Assembly (NCBI GenBank): GCA_027186245.1
Contig: CP114490.1
Coordinates: forward strand, 2,805,001-2,869,000
Length of the DNA: 64,000 nt
Source: Coriaria nepalensis
Lineage: Eukaryota > Streptophyta > Magnoliopsida > Cucurbitales > Coriariaceae
Direction of reading: 5' to 3'
Shown one piece after another: positions 1-11,000 of this stretch; position 1 is the first letter of the stretch; each line of letters opens with the position of its first letter. The notes beneath the pieces are model-generated. The model searched no databases, was not told the DNA's origin, and was given only the letters and a program-made list of their open reading frames with translations. The translations under genes and the position numbers were made by a program.

Positions 1-179
1 TTACATTGACTTGCCATTTCATCTCTTCACAGTTTTTTTGTTTCTCTTTAACTCATTTGTATGATTGCTTATAAATTGAGAGTTATGCTGATTTCCCACA
101 TTGTTTTTCATTCGTTCGTCATCAATTCTACATTAGTTTTTATCCTATGATTATTGACTTGTATGGTTAATTGGTCTAG

Positions 180-2801
180 GCTTTACTTTGCTAAAATTGG
201 ACTTGGGACTCCTCCAAAAGACTATTATGTGCAAGTAGATACCGGAAGTGACATTCTATGGGTGAATTGTGCAGGCTGTGCAGACTGCCCTAAGAAAAGT
301 GATCTTGGGGTATGTACTTTTCTTCTACTTTTAGAATTTGATAACTCATGGATCATATTAATTTTCACAAAGCTTTGTTGACCATGTTTACCGAAAATAT
401 GAATATCTAGTATCATAATGATTAATTGTAATTCGACTACAGATGGAATTGACGCTATTCGATCCAAAGAGCTCAAGCACTTCGAGCTTGGTTACTTGTG
501 ATCAAGCTTTTTGCGTGTCGACATATAGTGGTCCAATTCCTGGATGCAAGGCCAAATTGGAATGCGAATATAAAGTTGTATATGGAGATGAAAGCTCAAC
601 TTCTGGGTATTTTGTGAAGGATTATGTACAGCTCGATAAAGTGACAGGAAACCGTCAAACTTCACCGACAAATGGGAGTATAATTTTTGGGTTGGTTGCA
701 TTTCTATTTTTTCCTTATAATACACTTAAGTTTGGTTTTCTGTAGATAAATGGCAAAGACATTTATTTTGAGCATTATGATAGCAAAGAAAATTTTCCGT
801 AATTCTAAATTCTTTTGCTGTGTAATAGGAACTCAGAAATATAGCATTCTATTGTTCTAGATAGGTTTATAGGCTCCTTTATATTTCTAGATAGGTTTAT
901 AGGCTCCTTTAATATATCTAGATAGGTTTATAGGCTCTCCATCTTTAATCTGATCTAGAATGATATTCATCTTTCTTTGCTATCTTATGTATCCAATTCT
1001 AACTTGCCTTATGCTGAGAATAGGTGTGGAGATCAACAAGCTGGGCAGTTAAAAAATTCAGCAGAAGCACTAGACGGGATACTTGGTTTCGGACAAGCAA
1101 ATTCATCCATGATTTCACAGCTAGCTTCTTCTGGAAAAGTGAAAAAGATTTTTTCACACTGCTTGGATGTTACAAATGGAGGTGGGATTTTTTCCATTGG
1201 AGAGGTGGTGCACCCACTAGTGAATAAGACAACTCCATTGGTTCGGTACCAGTAAGTAACAAAAAAAGGGAGTTTTGTCATCAATAGTTTAAACTTTAAT
1301 TTCTTCATTTGTTTCAATTTTTAATTAATTAATTTCTCGGTTTTTGTAGGTCACATTATAATGTTGTTCTGAAGGATATTGGGGTGGGTGATAGCATTCT
1401 AAATCTGCCCTCGGATGTATTTGATACAGATTACCAGAGAGGAACAGTAATTGACAGTGGTACAACACTGGCTTATCTTCCTGAGGCTATTTATGACCCA
1501 CTAACAACTAAGGTAAAATGATTTTGTTCAGAATTCCTTTACTTTTTTGCAGCATGTGTTTTAACAACTGAGGTAGTACTTTTTCTTACGCTAGATTTTA
1601 GAACAACAGCCTGGATTGAGTTTACATACTGTCGAGGACCAGTTCAGCTGTTTTCAGTATACTGACAAGTAAGAATTTTTTATCTTGGTGTTGCCTGAAT
1701 AATTTAATTGTTGTCAATAACAAAAACTTCTACTTTACTATAAATGTGCTCTGCTATCGTAAACATGATGATTTGATTAGCTCATATGGTGGTAAGGCTT
1801 TGAAGAGAGATGTCTTAGTTCTAATCGCTGCGATGAATTCTTGCAGTGTTGATGATGCATTTCCAACAGTCACGTTCTATTTTCAAGGTTCCTTAACACT
1901 GACCGTTTTTCCTCACGAGTATCTCTTCCAGAGTAGTAGTGTAAGTAAAATTAGTTTTAGCTATGTTGCACTGGTGAGAGTCTTGCACTGGGCTTCCCCG
2001 TTTTTAGCTATCTTGCAAAAGTGGTTATGTTTATGTTCAAGCTGTGGGAAAAAATAAAAGTAAATTCTTTTTTTCTTTTATAAAATTTTAAACCAATAAA
2101 TCTTATGGATGAAATTTTGCAGCAAAATGTTTGGTGCATCGGTTGGCAGAACAGTGGTACCCAGCCTAAGGATGGGAGATACAGGACACTTTTGGGAGGT
2201 ATAAATCATAAATCACATGTCTAAGTGAATAATATATTAAGTAGCTCGGCTTCATTTTTACATCTTCGACATAGTGAATGCAAGCTGTTAAGTTGGTCTT
2301 AACTTGAGAATAATGCTAAATGTACATTTGGCTAAATGCCTGAAACTGAAGTTTAGGTAAACGGTATTTTGGTTAGATTGTGGAGTAAACCGGATTTAGT
2401 GGCTGAAACAATGTTCTGAAATATAACCTAGTTGTTTTGAAATTGCAGATTTGGTGCTCCAAAACAAGCTAGTTCTCTATAACCTGGAAGATCAGACAAT
2501 CGGTTGGACCCCATACAATTGTGAGTATCATTTGTAGTAGCATTATCAACTTTTGAGATATAATGTCAAAACTTACAACTATTCTTATACATCTCTAAAT
2601 TCTCGAACAAAGATGGTTCTTCATATTGTATTATGGTTTACTTTTGCAGGCTCTTCAAGCATTCAAGTAAGAGATGATACCTCCAAAGCAGTATATACAG
2701 TGGGAGCTCACAACCTTCCTTCCGGATCGAGCCTAATAACGGGAAGCACCCTAACATTCTTGCTACTGATAATTGCTTTGCTGCACAGTTATACGAATTA
2801 G
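180..2801 (+). CDS. GPI-anchored-type nepenthesin-like aspartic protease (A1 family), 5' end outside window
   Basis: A pepsin-fold (A1) endopeptidase of the plant 'aspartic proteinase 36/39-like' group, expected to act in the secretory pathway or at the cell surface. Exons at 180-309, 443-690, 1024-1251, 1350-1512, 1595-1668, 1847-1940, 2123-2198, 2449-2520 and 2650-2801 join in frame to give 411 residues before the stop. The first catalytic site reads DTGSDILWVNC, followed by a Cys-rich nepenthesin insert (CAGCADCPKKSDLG). The second site is DSGTTLAYLPE in the exon at 1350. The last exon ends in a hydrophobic stretch (TFLLLIIALLHSY) after a small-residue region, typical of a GPI-anchor signal. 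The first exon(s), with the signal peptide and start codon, lie upstream of position 1. Family assignment is firm; substrate is unknown. GPI anchoring is inferred only from the C-terminus. Confidence 0.92.
855..940. repeat. Three-copy ~30 bp intronic tandem repeat
   Basis: Inside the intron at 691-1023 of the aspartic protease the unit TCTAGATAGGTTTATAGGCT occurs three times in a row, at about 857, 886 and 917, with short variable AT spacers. It does not touch the splice sites. It looks like a small minisatellite made by local duplication; no function is claimed. Confidence 0.9.
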
Positions 2802-3161
2802 AATGTTCACATATTAGCACAACATTCATTAAATTTGTTGTACTATAAATTTTTTCTTTCTTTCTTTTTCAATGAAAAATATGTGAATTTTTGTGATTCA
2901 TTAATGAAGTGCTTTTGCTTTGTTGTAATAAGCTTGTTGTGATTTCGGATTTGTGAAATTCATATCCAATAAAAGCTTCTTTTTTATGCATAAACTTGTT
3001 AGTTAATGAAATTATGATTACAACATAAGAAAGAACGAAAACACAGACCAAATTTATTACAACAAGATTTGTATCTTACAACAAGGTTTGTATCATAAAC
3101 CAGTTACAATTACTTGCAAGCTATATTTGTATGGATTGTCAGAAATGCAATCTCTTACAAG
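2802..3161. other. Convergent 3' flanks of two genes
   Basis: About 360 bp of AT-rich sequence between the stop codon of the aspartic protease (+) and that of the DUF2358 gene (-). It should hold both 3' untranslated regions; an AATAAA hexamer lies near 2970. No coding sequence was recognised. Confidence 0.6.
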
Positions 3162-4785
3162 TTACAAGGTTGTCCTCAAGAACTGTACAACCAGATAAAG
3201 GACTGCAAGAAACAGAGCAATTTGGTATGCATCTCTTTGAAACGCATCATCTCTTTGAAAAAACTACACGAAAGAAGAAGAAATGTTAAATGAGAGACAA
3301 AAAAAATAAGTTTACCTACAAAAATAATCAAAAGAGAAACTCTAACCTTTGTAGGATCACCAGAAGGGTCTGGATAAATCTCCAGGTTCTCCTTTTCGGT
3401 CGAAAAACGACTGGTCAAACTCTTAACGAAGTCAATCAAGTCCTTTCCAGCCTCTTTGGTGGCAAAAACCCGACGGGATGTCCAGAAAAATGCTTGAGCA
3501 ATTGTTGATGAAACGGATAAATCCCATGATTCCTCGTGTTCGATAACTTGACCACTGATCTGGTTTAGAGTGAATTGGGAATTGACTTTTATGATCAGAT
3601 CCCCTCCTATTGCTGCTATAGGAGATTTCGGCTTCCCCTTGATTGTCCATTTTATATTTAAAACGCTAGTTGACAACATCACCATTTCTTGCACTGTCTG
3701 GCTTAACATGAAATTTTGTAAAATAAAACCGATTATTCAAAGAGCAAGAAGTTGTGCTTACGATCGTAAAAATATGTGCATTGATCGATAAACATGGTAT
3801 CTTTCAGAGTTATTCTATTACCATTCTTCCCGACCCGAGCAGCCTATTATTAACAACTTAGAAGAAACTCTGGCCTAACAATATGATCTAACTTGTTCAC
3901 AATAAACTCTGGTTTCTACTTGAAAATAGAGAAAGTCTAGAAGAAAACCTTACCACAGATGGCTTGTCTAATGCACTAGTTGTCCATAGAGGCCTCTTAT
4001 ATTTCTCGCGCCCCGTAAAACTTCTCACCGGATCCTGCAATCAGCAATAAGAAAACAACTCATGATTCTAAGGGTCAGTTTACCTCAATAGTCTTACAAC
4101 TGGATTTCTGAAACTGGATTGTTAGTATAAGATTAAATTAGAATTGATGTAACATAATTTGTTAAGAGTATAGACGTATACTTATCTAAACCCAAACGGG
4201 ATTTAAGAACGGTTAAGCAAACTCAGCCTAAATTATACGATATGACCACATTAACAAGCACAAACTTATAGCATAGCACTTGTTATTCTTTTGGACCTTG
4301 TATTTGACAGAAACTGCAAATGTCCCTAGAGCACGATTCCCTTCCCGGAGCTCTAAGATATCCCGAGCTAGTTGTCGAGCCGTGGACTCAACCATGGGGC
4401 TGCTAATGCACTCGAACTCGTTACAAAGCTCGCCAAAATTCATCCCATCCACGATCTTATCTGCATCTGATTTTTCATTGCTCGGCTCAGAAGAAGGCAC
4501 TTCTGTTGTTCTATTAGAAGATTCATTTCTAACTGCAAATCCATGCCCCAAGCATAACCGTTATGAGTATAGACTATAAATATAACAGTAAAGTAAAAAC
4601 AGTTAGAAAAAAAAAAAAAAACCTCTCAGTATAAATGACCGGTTGGACCGGGTTTGAGGAGTCAAGGTCAAAGGATGCGAGGAGGTGAAGATGAGTTTAG
4701 TGCGGTGGTTTCCACCGTAGAAGGTGCTGGTGGCAGCGGCAGCAGCCACGGTAGGAGAGGAGAGAGAGGCAGCAGTAGTACTCAT
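3162..4785 (-). CDS. DUF2358 family protein, probably plastid-targeted, C-terminal membrane helix
   Basis: Five exons (4623-4785, 4297-4532, 3954-4034, 3347-3697, 3162-3263) give a 310-residue protein in frame. The N-terminus is rich in Ser, Thr and Ala with few acidic residues (MSTTAASLSSPTVAAAAATS), as in a chloroplast transit peptide. The middle (NFGELCNEFECISSPMVEST, then DPVRSFTGREKYKRPLW, then GGDLIIKVNSQFTLNQISGQ) matches the plant and cyanobacterial DUF2358 family as I remember it. The last exon encodes a short hydrophobic helix (IALFLAVLYLVVQFL) near the C-terminus, so the protein is likely tail-anchored or thylakoid-bound. No biochemical function is known for the family. The gene converges on the aspartic protease. 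Exon 1 ends at GAGAG followed by a GT and a long T run. Confidence 0.85.
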
Positions 4786-6037
4786 GATCTGTCTTCACCA
4801 TTTCTTTTTTGTTGATAAGCCCACGTTCTTGTGCTTTGAATTACAACCTCTAGAACTTCTTCCCTTTTTTCTTTTTTTTTTCTTTATTATTATAAGTTTT
4901 TTTCTTTGTCTCTTGTTTTGGCTCACCAATATCCAATATTTGCTTACCCTGGTAGTTTGGTTTATGGATAAGGTAACAACTAGACAAGGGTGCTACAGGT
5001 TTGACAGACTGGTCGATATACAAGACAAACACTTTATCAACTATAACGAGTTTTCGTTTGAATGAGCTTTGTTGGTTGGGCTCTATTTCATTGGGCTTGA
5101 CTCGTAGGATTGAAATGGGATTTCTGGGCTGCATCTGATTCAGGTGGGCTGGCTGTTGGGTTGGTTTTCAGTTATTAGGCTTAAGACGAGTCTTAAGAAC
5201 CGTTACAAAAAAACATGTTTTAAACTGTTTAAAACGAGTGGCTGTTAGGGTCCGGTTCTGGTACTCCAATAGGATTTTTTAGTCCCCCCCCCCCCCCTTT
5301 TTTTTGTTGGCGTATTACTACTATCAACAATGTATGGTTTGCCTTCTTTTTCTTGTTTTCACTCCCTTGTCTTATGACACTTCTTTTTCAATCTTTACGT
5401 TTAGAGAAGAGATACCAATTCAGAACGACTGACCATCTGGGTTGCAAGTTTGCAACAATCAGTGTTGTTTTTGGACAACTATGCTCTCAATTTAAGGTCT
5501 ATTTTATTCCTTAATTTGGCTAAAAAAAATTTCCAATGAAGAGATTTTTTTTCTTCCGGCATGGGACTTTGCTACTTGTATCTTTCGCTTGTAATTGATT
5601 TTGGATGGTACTACAGACGGGGATGAATGGTCCTTTTTCGACATTTAACATACTAAACATCGTCACAATCATAAATGTCATTCTCATATAATGACGATGC
5701 ATCATATGTATACAAGAATGTCTCTCGTATGCATTATCATTTCTAAATTCTTATCAAATTCATGACATAATCATTATGATTAATAGATTCCTCATGATCA
5801 TCCATTTACCCTATTAATATCACTTTTTACTAACAATATTCTTCCAAAAGCCAGTTAAAACTTGAAACGCTAATTCAGAGTCATGAATTTCAGTCTCATA
5901 GAGAGACAAAATGTAATTAATCCTTAAAATTTTGACTTTAGCACAACTCCATGCACCCACATAGTTATGGAAGCTGCAATATGGTAAACCTGTCTACACA
6001 AAACATTACCGCTATGATAAGTACTTCTCCATTAATC
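4786..6037. other. Intergenic region with homopolymer tracts
   Basis: About 1.25 kb upstream of the DUF2358 gene and of the P450 pseudogene. It holds CT-rich DNA near 4860-4920, likely 5' UTR or promoter of DUF2358, and a run of 14 C followed by T at 5284-5306. No convincing coding sequence was seen. Confidence 0.6.
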
Positions 6038-6296
6038 ATGTCCATAAGCTTCCTGATTCCGCCACCCGGCTCATTTCACCTATCTGACACCATTCTCTTT
6101 GTTCTCCTGATCATGGTGATATACTGGAAGAGATCATCCAAAGCCATAATATGCCATTCATTAATGAACCTACCATCCGGACCCCCGATGTTGCCAATTA
6201 TTGGGAACTTGCAGGCACGATTGCACACTGATCATTAGGAAGTTTGCAAAATGTATGGCCCCATTATGCGTATATACTTGGGGTGAGGGTCTAGCC
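6038..6296 (+). pseudogene. Cytochrome P450 (CYP71-like) pseudogene, 5' fragment
   Basis: The 5' end of a microsomal P450. It encodes an N-terminal membrane anchor (TILFVLLIMVIYWKR), the proline-rich hinge (LPSGPPMLPIIGNLQ) and, after frame changes, IRKFAK and MYGPIMRIYLG, the usual start of the P450 fold. It is broken: an in-frame TAG follows HTDH at about 6236, and the family pattern switches frame between IIRKFAK and MYGP and again just before the insertion. The sequence stops at 6296, where a 7.8 kb insertion begins, and resumes at 14120. Translating the outer flank into the far flank gives WGEGLA then IVISSLEIAKQV, a normal P450 continuation. P450 identity is firm; the exact CYP71 subfamily is not. 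Confidence 0.88.
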
Positions 6297-6868
6297 GGTG
6301 CCGGCTTTCTTTTTAGGCAAGAGAAGCTGTCGCCTAGGCCCCAATTACTTTTGGGGCTCCAAAATATTATTTATATATATATATATTTATTTTTTTTTTT
6401 CTTATAACACATATTTCAGTAATTATTACACTTTATATATGTATATATATATTATTATTATTTTTTTTACTTCCATATCCATTCATTACAAAGGCAATCA
6501 TTACTATATATATATTAAACTGTAATTAATAGGCTAATCATTAAAAAAAAAATATATATATATATATATATATTGTATTTACTTTATACAAATTAACGGA
6601 CAAAAAAAGTTTACGGGCAAATTTTTGTCTATAAATTATTCTATTCAATAAACTTTTTTTCTCAGAATAAAATAATTAACTAGCAATTATGATATTTTAT
6701 GGATTAAAAAGACTTTCGATTAATAGAATAAATTAGTCATAACTATTAATTTTTTCTATAAGTTGAAAATCTCATTAACCCATAGAATAAACTAGTTATT
6801 ATGATTTTAAAAAAAAACTCTTAAATTTTAATTTGGCCCAGGGCCCCAATTGATCACAAGCCGCCCTG
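6297..6868. mobile_element. Non-autonomous hAT-like element, ~570 bp, very AT-rich
   Basis: The left terminus GGTGCCGGCT is followed by AGGCCCCAATTACTTTTGGGGC. The right terminus is GGGCCCCAATTGATCACAAG then CCGCCCTG. The two ends are imperfect inverted repeats sharing GGCGGCT and GGGGCC blocks. The interior is AT-rich with TA microsatellites (near 6370-6385 and 6550-6572) and no ORF of note. The right flank after 6868 does not repeat TCTAGCC, so this copy alone does not account for the duplication at the P450 site. A partial second copy lies at about 13965-14119. Confidence 0.6.
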
Positions 6869-7239
6869 TCTCCATGTACACAAGTTCTAATGAACAACAG
6901 ATGACAGAAAAAAAAATAAACCTATCATCATTGAAAATGCAATTGGTTGGTTCAACTTTAAGATGTTTTACAACTTCCAAGTAGAGAATTCAGGATCTGG
7001 CTTTCTTTAACCTGAAACATATAGAAAACACGACCACTCACCATTTATACATCTTTCTTAAAACCGTATGACATTGCATGTAAAACCGTCTAATGTACTG
7101 TTTAAACATGAGCAGAAGGTCCAAGATAGATATCTTGAGATTTCTAACTTGTCCTCGATCATTTTGTACCCACCATAAGAATTTTTCCAAGAAACAATGA
7201 GAGATGGCACTGCATGAAGGAAAAGAAGTGAAGGGTGAT

Positions 7240-7530
7240 TCTTTTCTTAATTACCAGATAGGATAATTTGTGTCTCGTAGTTGTTTTTGTGGAATTCATG
7301 GAGAATTTCATCAACGCCTTCAACATGAGAATATGCACTTCTGATTCAGTTCTTAAGGCCTGAAAAGAAAATGGTGATGCAAAACAAAGAAAGTGGGATA
7401 ACCAGAGGAGACAGCAGGAAATTCGACCAACCTTCCAAATCGAAAGGCCGTCCATCTTTGAAGTATTTTCTAGCCAAGTCCGATTGCAGGATAGAATTTA
7501 TCATCCATACTTCTATTGCACTACACTTTC
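7240..7530 (-). pseudogene. Exon-like remnant of unidentified gene
   Basis: On the minus strand, 7432-7530 is open, has an acceptor (GGTTAG) at its start and a donor (GT) at its end, and encodes EVWMINSILQSDLARKYF followed by KDGRPFDLE. After an intron-like gap ending TTTTCAG, sequence from about 7359 gives a stop almost at once. A second frame then encodes VEGVDEILHEFHKNNYETQI and ends in TAA. The composition looks like real protein, but I do not recognise the family. The motif LHEFHKN recalls MQEFHKNK at the end of NLR exon 5, so a decayed duplicate of the NLR 3' end is possible. It lies inside the 7.8 kb insertion, downstream of the NLR. Confidence 0.3.
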
Positions 7531-8078
7531 CTAACCAAGGTCAGATTAGCAGTACGACACCAGATGAGTCAGAAAGAATCACACTTTTTGAGTTTCGATA
7601 CTGAACAAACCAGACCAAAGATTAAAGGAACTGGTTTTGATTCAGCTAATGAACTGGTTTTCTACTATGAGCGAAAACATAATGGGGATATTAGAGTGAA
7701 CCAAAAACTCAATCTAAAAATAAACAATTTCCCCCTTCACCACAATTCAAGTCTAAAACGTGAACACAAAACTCTCAGACTTCAACCAATTCAAAGCAGT
7801 ATCGAATTCGAATACTGGAAAATCGTAGACAAATAAGATGCTTAAAAGAATGCGAAGTAGAATATAGCCTCACCGGATGAGCAACGAAATGAGGCAGTAC
7901 CCCTAGTCCTCAATGTAACAAGAACAATTGGTTGAAAAACTTCGGTGCACGCCATTTGCCCCTTCTCTTAGCAGTTCTTCTGCGCCCTCTCCTCCTCCTC
8001 CTCCTTTAGTGTTCTGCTTCGGGATTTGGTTGGATCAGAGCCTGAAGCAATTTCCTTGTTAGAATAAACTAAAATACG

Positions 8079-11000
8079 TTATTTCCTTAGCATTTCCCTT
8101 CTCTTCCGCTTAGAGGTGATTAATTTTGAAGATATGCCAATCAGAATTGTAAAGGTTATCAAGTATCTCAAACATCTCCAAACTGGGATCACTCTTTTGT
8201 CTTCTCCTTCTTTCCTTTTGTCTTGTTGGCCAACATTGTCTTTTCCCTCTGTGATGGTAGTGAGTTCAGCCTCCCTCTCTGGCGATAGCGAATCTGAGCC
8301 GCCTGCCTGCAGAAAACGGGTACAAGTAGAGTAAAATTTTAGCATACACTCTTATCAAAGTAGTTGTCTTCTCTGTTCCGATTTATATCTAATTCTGATG
8401 ATCGACTATTCCTTAACTTAAGTAGAGTAAAAATTATTGCCATCAGTGCAAATCTAAATATATATTAGTAGAATTTAATGATTGAAATACAATAAGTTGC
8501 TCATTACATGCATACCTTATTTTTATGAAATTCTTGCATAAGCATATCGTTGAGGTTCTTATTAGATATGTGTAACTCCTTGTCATCTAACTTGATAGAT
8601 TTGAGTTGTGGCGTTAACAGATATCCGAGACAAAATATTTGCATCTTCGAGCATCCTTTGATGCTCATAGAATCCAATTGCGGCAACTCGAGAGCAGATT
8701 TACCCATATAGAAACCCTGGAGATTATCTAGATCCTCTAGATCCAGTCTTACTAAGGAGGGTAAGATAATACGATCATGTGGTTCGCATTCATCTCCTAA
8801 ATTACCAGCGTGTTCATTTGAAGTTACTATTTCTTCAATCATCTCACATTTTGAGATCTGAACGTTCCTAAGTTCCCTGAAATGTTTAGCTACTACATAA
8901 GGAGTGAAGACAAATCTCAAACGACCACAGTTGATCAGTTCCAATCGCTGGAGGTTTGGAAGACCAAAAGGACTATGAATACCATCCTTGACCACATTGT
9001 CATTCCACCATAGATGCTTCAAACTATGTAGATTACTCAATGTCAAGTTTTGTAAATGAGAGAATAACGAAACTGGTGACGCTTCAATTGCATGTACTTG
9101 TTCCAAGTTGTAGAGGCCATCAATCGTCAAACTCTCCAAGGCACCAAATTCAACCTATGAATAGAAAAATCATGCTTATAAACATTAAGACATAATTCCA
9201 TGTCTATATATTTATATTTTTTAAAAAAAATCAAAATGCGCTTTTATAAGAAAAACTGAAAATAATGCAAAACATGATATACCATCTGATCAAATAGTGG
9301 TCGTATGGTATCTTGCTTTAGAGCTTCTTGGGATTGGGAAGCAAATTGGAACATCTCATGACAATTTGTCATTGACAATTTCCTCAGAGATGGGAATCTG
9401 AGGGCATTTGTGTAATCATCAAAACAACTTGTTAGACTTGTGCAACCAGAAACTTCCAATCTCTCCAAATTTTGATACGTTTTTGTATTCCACTCAATCC
9501 TTTGTAATCTTGATGAATTCCTCAACCGTAACTGCCTTAATCTTGGACCTGTTGCGAGCACCTGTAGAGGTACCCCTTCATTAGAGCTCAGCCCGAATTC
9601 TTCTACACTATCCGGTAGTGTTAAACGAGGTCCATTAATACCTCGGAAACTACCACAGTCTTCAACATATAAGTATCTAAGCTTAGGAAACCCACTGAAA
9701 ATTTGTGAAGAACTTTTCTCTTTCGATTTATTCACCTCTAAGGAGGGACGTTGAACCTGAAAAAAATAAAAATGTCCAATTGTGAAGAACATATAGATCA
9801 AACACACATTTGCCTTAAATACACATTTGTTCTGATAGAATGTCCATTCATTAATGAATGGATTAAGCAAAATATAATGAAAAATAAATAAATAAATACC
9901 TCTTCACTCAAAAGGCTTCCTTTCAAAATGAAGTAGGAGTCTAAACTCTTCAGATTTGGTAGCTTCCTAAGTATTAATTCAGTTAAGTGAGGGAAGGTAA
10001 TGTTGCCATCCACTTCTGCCAATGTCTCTTCTGTACTACTATATATTATTACTTCCAAATTCTGGCAATTCCTTATATAAAGAGCTTGGATCCTAGAAAG
10101 AGTTTTTGCTACAGTGCGTGTGAAGATGTATTGTAGTTGATCACATCCATCTACGTTCAACTCAGTTAAGTTACTGAGAGTAGTCACAAGGCTGCCATGG
10201 AACAAACCACCATACTTTTCAATCTTTAAATATTTATTCATCTCAGAAGAGGGACAATGAACCTGCAAAAAAAATCATTTGTAATATGCTAAATAATAAT
10301 TTAATATAGGAAATAGGATATTAGCTTTCATAATCCCAACAAGAAATAATAAAAATAAAATAAATTTAATGATAGAATAAATTTGTAATTTAATGATAGT
10401 TGAATAAATTAAAATTGATTGAATAGAATAAACAAAAAGTAATCAACGAAAAAAGAAAAAATACCTCTTTACCCGAGAGCCTTTCTTGCACAATGGATGA
10501 GAACGAGTCTAAACACTTGAGCTTTGGTAGTTTCCTAAGCCATAACTCACTTAACTGCGGGAGATCCACTTCCATCAATGTCTCTTCTTCGCTACGAAAT
10601 ATTATTACTTCCAAGTTTTCGCAATTCCAAACATTGAGAGATTGGAGCTTACAAAGACTTTTTGCTATGCTACATGGGAAGATGTATTGTAGTTGATCGC
10701 ATCCATCTACTTCCAAATAAGTTAAGTTACTGAGAGTAGTAGTCACAAGGCTGCCATGGAACAAACCACCGTACTTTTCAACTTGTAAGTATTTATTCAT
10801 CTCAGAAGAGTGACAATGAACCTGCAAAAAAAATCATTTGTAATATTGGAAATAGGATATTAGATTTCACAATCCCAACAAGAAATAATAATAAAAATAA
10901 TAATAAAATAATATAAAATCACATTTTTAATGATAGTTGAAAAAATACCTCTTCTTCACCCGAGAGCCTTTCTTGCACAATGGATGAGAACGAGTCTAAA

